A stretch of 64,000 nucleotides of DNA from NCBI GenBank assembly GCA_034437655.1, contig DAOTTU010000092.1, forward strand, positions 1 to 64,000. Direction: 5' to 3'. The notes under the pieces are model-generated. The model was not told where the DNA came from and searched no databases. It was given only the letters and a program-made list of their open reading frames with translations. The DNA comes from J027 sp034437655. GTDB taxonomy: Bacteria > Chloroflexota > Anaerolineae > Aggregatilineales > J027. Within the stretch, counting starts at the first letter, position 1. Every line of letters begins with the position of its first letter. The translations under genes and the position numbers were made by a program. This document shows positions 62,301-64,000 of this stretch, in pieces.

Positions 62301-64000
62301 CAACTGGCATTGGTGAATTCACTAAGGTTGATAGGATCACCGTCTGTTTGAAGACTCCAGAGTGTCAATCCGCTATCAACTGTCAACAACGCGATATAAT
62401 TGTTTTCAGAACTGACTGCTGCGTTGACAACCGAGGCTTCAATCGGTAAACGGCGTGGATTCTGGCTAATATAGCTCAGTTCAACCCCAAAGCTCTCAAT
62501 GTTGATGAGCGGTAATGCAAGGCTCGGGAACAGAGCAGGTGTTTCAGGGACTGCAACATCAATGGTCTGAGTCTCATTGTTGCGCAGGATTTCAAGCGAA
62601 ACTGTCGCGTCACCATTGAGTGTTGCCTGTGTCAACGAACGTGCCAGAATGTCGATCACGATCGGGGTGATGGCGCGATCAAAGTCGCGTGTATCTTCAC
62701 CCGTGATACCATTAGTTTCAATGATCGTGGCAACATCAATGGGAGTGCCTTCAACACTGCGCAAGACATCACCAGATTGCAAGCCGGCCATAGCTGCTGC
62801 GCTATCATCTTCAATCTCAATGAGCATACCTGCGTCACTGGCCGGGCTGTTGGAAACTATAGAGCGATTGCCAGCGTTGTCATCGTCCAGGTTCCAGGCG
62901 AAGGCGTCATCTGCCGTCCAAAGTACAATCTCATCGTTATTGTCACCCCAGATTGCGCCTTGAATGTCGACATTACTACTATAAGGAAGCGATAGGACAG
63001 GCGTTTGCAGTTCAGTGACATCATAGACCTGTACGGCGTCATCCTGTGCCCACGTCAAAATAAGGTCACGCTCTGGGCTCCATGGTGGGTGGAAGACATC
63101 GCTTTCAAATTGCCCGATGGAAAGCACACGTGGGTTTTCGGGGACATAGACGAGTTCGAAGCCCAGGTCAGCAAATTCAATAATGTCTGCGGGACTGCTT
63201 GGAAGTGGAATGCGCACATCGGCGGTAATTGTTTCACCGTTGCGTAGGACTTCAACTTCCATGACATCAGCAGAAGCGGCTTGCAATTCTTCAAACTGGG
63301 CCACAAGGCGCGCTTCTAGCGTATCGCTCAGTGCCCGGTTCACATCTTGCACCGATAGTTCAGCGGCATTGATGTCATTTTCAAGCAAAAGTTGATCGAG
63401 GACAAAGCTGGCTTCATTAATGCGAATCACGCGATCACCAGTGCGTAACCCCGCATTATCGGCGGGTAAATTGTGATCAACTTCCAGTGCCAGGAACGGA
63501 AGTCTTTGCAATGCCTCGTCAGTGGTCGAAACACGCTGCCCCGCTGCTGGTTCTACTGTATTCCACACACGAACCGTGTCGTCTGCATACCACGCGAGGA
63601 TGCGCTCGTCTTCAGAATCCCAGACGGCCGTAATTAGCTCATCTTCGGACCGCAAAACAAGTGGTAAGTCGAGGTTAACATCTGTGTTCCAGACATAAAT
63701 TGAGTTATTGTCAGTCCATGTCAGCACACGAGCGCTTTCGTCGCTTTCGACCCACATAGCATCAATTACACGTCCGTCATGTTCCATAATGTAACGCGGT
63801 TGTTCATCATCAACCGTTGCCCACAGCTCAATCTCGCTGCTTTCACCCCAGGCGAGAAATTGCCGCTCGTTCGGGCTCCAGGCGACATTGTGTAATGAGT
63901 CGCCAGTATACCCATAATTATCTGGTGAATTGATGGCGGTTAATGACCAGATACGGATATTGTCTTCTTCTGTCCAGGCAACCAGGCGTGAACCATCTTC
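59330..64000 (-). CDS. pstA: Giant PstA-type phosphate permease with WD40-like and PDZ-like N-terminal region (5' end outside window)
   Basis: The frame is open to the right edge, so at least 1556 residues. Counting from an internal Met at 63787: residues about 1240-1485 are PstA (AILGTAFVIFITILVAFPIG, PSIIYGLLGVALFVRALEPL, SRAIGETAPLIVVGAATFI). Helices lie at about 650-675 (VRALMAGLVTYFGGLLLLKL) and 712-732. Between 735 and 1235 is a non-membrane insertion with repeats. Upstream are WD40-like blades (SIYVWNT, TVRVWNT, AVQVYDV, LTLWSL, ELTVWNI, TLTIWSL) interrupted by two PDZ-like segments (about 99-195, PADNAGLRTGDRVIRINE; about 319-400, AAAMAGLQSGDVLRSVEG). The frame is continuous with no frameshift. 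pstB follows after 6 nt. Normal PstA has 280-300 residues. Confidence 0.9.
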   Translation of the reverse strand, partial: EDGSRLVAWTEEDNIRIWSLTAINSPDNYGYTGDSLHNVAWSPNERQFLAWGESSEIELWATVDDEQPRYIMEHDGRVIDAMWVESDESARVLTWTDNNSIYVWNTDVNLDLPLVLRSEDELITAVWDSEDERILAWYADDTVRVWNTVEPAAGQRVSTTDEALQRLPFLALEVDHNLPADNAGLRTGDRVIRINEASFVLDQLLLENDINAAELSVQDVNRALSDTLEARLVAQFEELQAASADVMEVEVLRNGETITADVRIPLPSSPADIIEFADLGFELVYVPENPRVLSIGQFESDVFHPPWSPERDLILTWAQDDAVQVYDVTELQTPVLSLPYSSNVDIQGAIWGDNNDEIVLWTADDAFAWNLDDDNAGNRSIVSNSPASDAGMLIEIEDDSAAAMAGLQSGDVLRSVEGTPIDVATIIETNGITGEDTRDFDRAITPIVIDILARSLTQATLNGDATVSLEILRNNETQTIDVAVPETPALFPSLALPLINIESFGVELSYISQNPRRLPIEASVVNAAVSSENNYIALLTVDSGLTLWSLQTDGDPINLSEFTNASWNEEGTHLLVWADEGTQVQVFDTADISNPEVLDVGRSISTIEWSPNSEMFFIEKENRELTVWNINDLTVEEQDIQPDSSILETIWSPEADAAQILTYLDNGTLTIWSLVEDSENITTDVNSEVTFADDINFSYSIDFDNDTGILPLRFDLSGARTPELEFVRALMAGLVTYFGGLLLLKLVWRLLPARVGTSDNEVGNAPDMRQNTIARGIRGRVIQYHYSIAIVVGIVALSSLMWNVIKDTFTLSAVSNTVDPMTLTDDRPLSELDAEELSLILSDEVRARRLRTLIQENVWGVDNAVAAEVQYDRLSETSLGDLIPGGDRISDDIEFQNLNEHPTVMRDLLTFNVEPEILHRLAAISEMDRDDLADMLLSITTPERQVEIITEQNFWGDLTNPDVQPYEPEALAGGLNLQQLPPEGITYDTLAEYPAVLEDALRSEGQGNLSRGAFEDVLMAELDRLVSAERSELVTLLLDTISANQARDILIELEILFEPEETDGFVFTPDVLQERLALETAPSEGVLYDEIGENRELMAAAYGNEALIATLLFHNIVLEQVYDFDTSDYREDNIRSLTAPVGTPQSILNRNVAEIIISSEFHTPDRNREIVRIYAWGADLQTVRDVSSEPLMEVSDMVNPPQVPDDLNFNSISESPEAARYILLENLNRTDIETLVIAEVVQPRVVATWSLDQLIIRELGLSNSIDEELEIINEEGRERAEQDDSLVWNDAELEFRSWLTLNFLRRTLSANAEITGMRNAILGTAFVIFITILVAFPIGIGAAIYLEEYADKSMINRIIQTNIDNLAGVPSIIYGLLGVALFVRALEPLTSGQIFGYSDELTANGRTILSASLTMALLILPIIIINSQEAIRAVSQSIRNASYGLGATQWQTIWNHVLPYSIPGILTGTILAMSRAIGETAPLIVVGAATFIVQDPDGPFSKFTALPIQIYSWTGQPRDADKAVAAAAIIVLLAILLTLNSIAVFFRNRAEIRTRS

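Noticed and set aside
1..64000. CRISPR arrays or complete insertion sequences
   Set aside because: No evenly spaced direct repeats and no transposase-like frame were found.

Overview
The window looks like a chromosomal stretch of a heterotrophic member of the Chloroflexota, probably an Anaerolineae-type lineage. The evidence is indirect: moderate GC judged by eye, many secreted SH3b, TPR and S41 proteins, a lone very long RND pump without an adaptor gene, DhnA-type aldolase, Liv transport genes, and eukaryote-like modules (WD40, RRM, FHA/VWA, STAND). There is no rRNA gene, CRISPR array, prophage or complete insertion sequence. Two tRNA genes are present: Arg(UCG) and Leu(GAG).

Layout. Positions 1-1150: end of an unknown gene, a DUF433/DUF5615 toxin-antitoxin-like pair, and a 146-bp element with 17-bp perfect terminal inverted repeats. 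1.2-5.4 kb: secreted M23 peptidase, a membrane-anchored unknown, a TetR regulator, a D-2-hydroxyacid dehydrogenase and a small acidic protein. 5.4-17.3 kb: one long minus-strand run reading SH3b protein, TPR membrane protein, M1 peptidase, two S41 proteases, smpB, an unknown, a STAND ATPase with HTH and TPRs, tRNA-Arg, and a Cys-motif protein. 17.4-21.3 kb: tRNA-Leu and an RND transporter. 21.5-25.8 kb, plus strand: a secreted beta-propeller, a tyrosine recombinase, an RRM-PHAX RNA-binding protein and a FabH/HMG-CoA-synthase-like thiolase-fold enzyme. 25.9-34.4 kb, minus strand: livKGFHM importer with an alpha/beta hydrolase and an AMP-forming acyl-CoA ligase, suggesting uptake and activation of an organic acid or amide. 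34.7-39.3 kb: a heme/cobalamin-type ABC importer (HmuTUV-like) led by a secreted alpha-alpha-toroid protein.

39.2-48.4 kb: pfkA, an acyl-CoA synthetase (NDP-forming) fused to GNAT, a VWA-FHA protein, a 350-nt hairpin-rich intergenic region, HU, an SH3b-GH46-like hydrolase, and leucyl aminopeptidase. 48.4-52.4 kb: a MacB-type permease and its ATPase. 52.6-57.6 kb: class I fructose-bisphosphate aldolase, metallophosphoesterase, coaBC converging on coaX (both in CoA synthesis), and a P1-family peptidase. 57.6-64 kb: phosphate uptake genes in the order pstA-pstB-phoU.

The most unusual object is the pstA gene, open at the right edge. A PstA permease core of about 245 residues is preceded by a long WD40-like and PDZ-like region, two membrane helices, and a roughly 500-residue insertion with internal repeats. 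Second is the RRM-PHAX protein, which carries the signature of a domain best known from the eukaryotic snRNA export adaptor PHAX. Third is the toroid protein fused by operon to a tetrapyrrole-type importer. All family calls are from reading the sequence; no database search was run.
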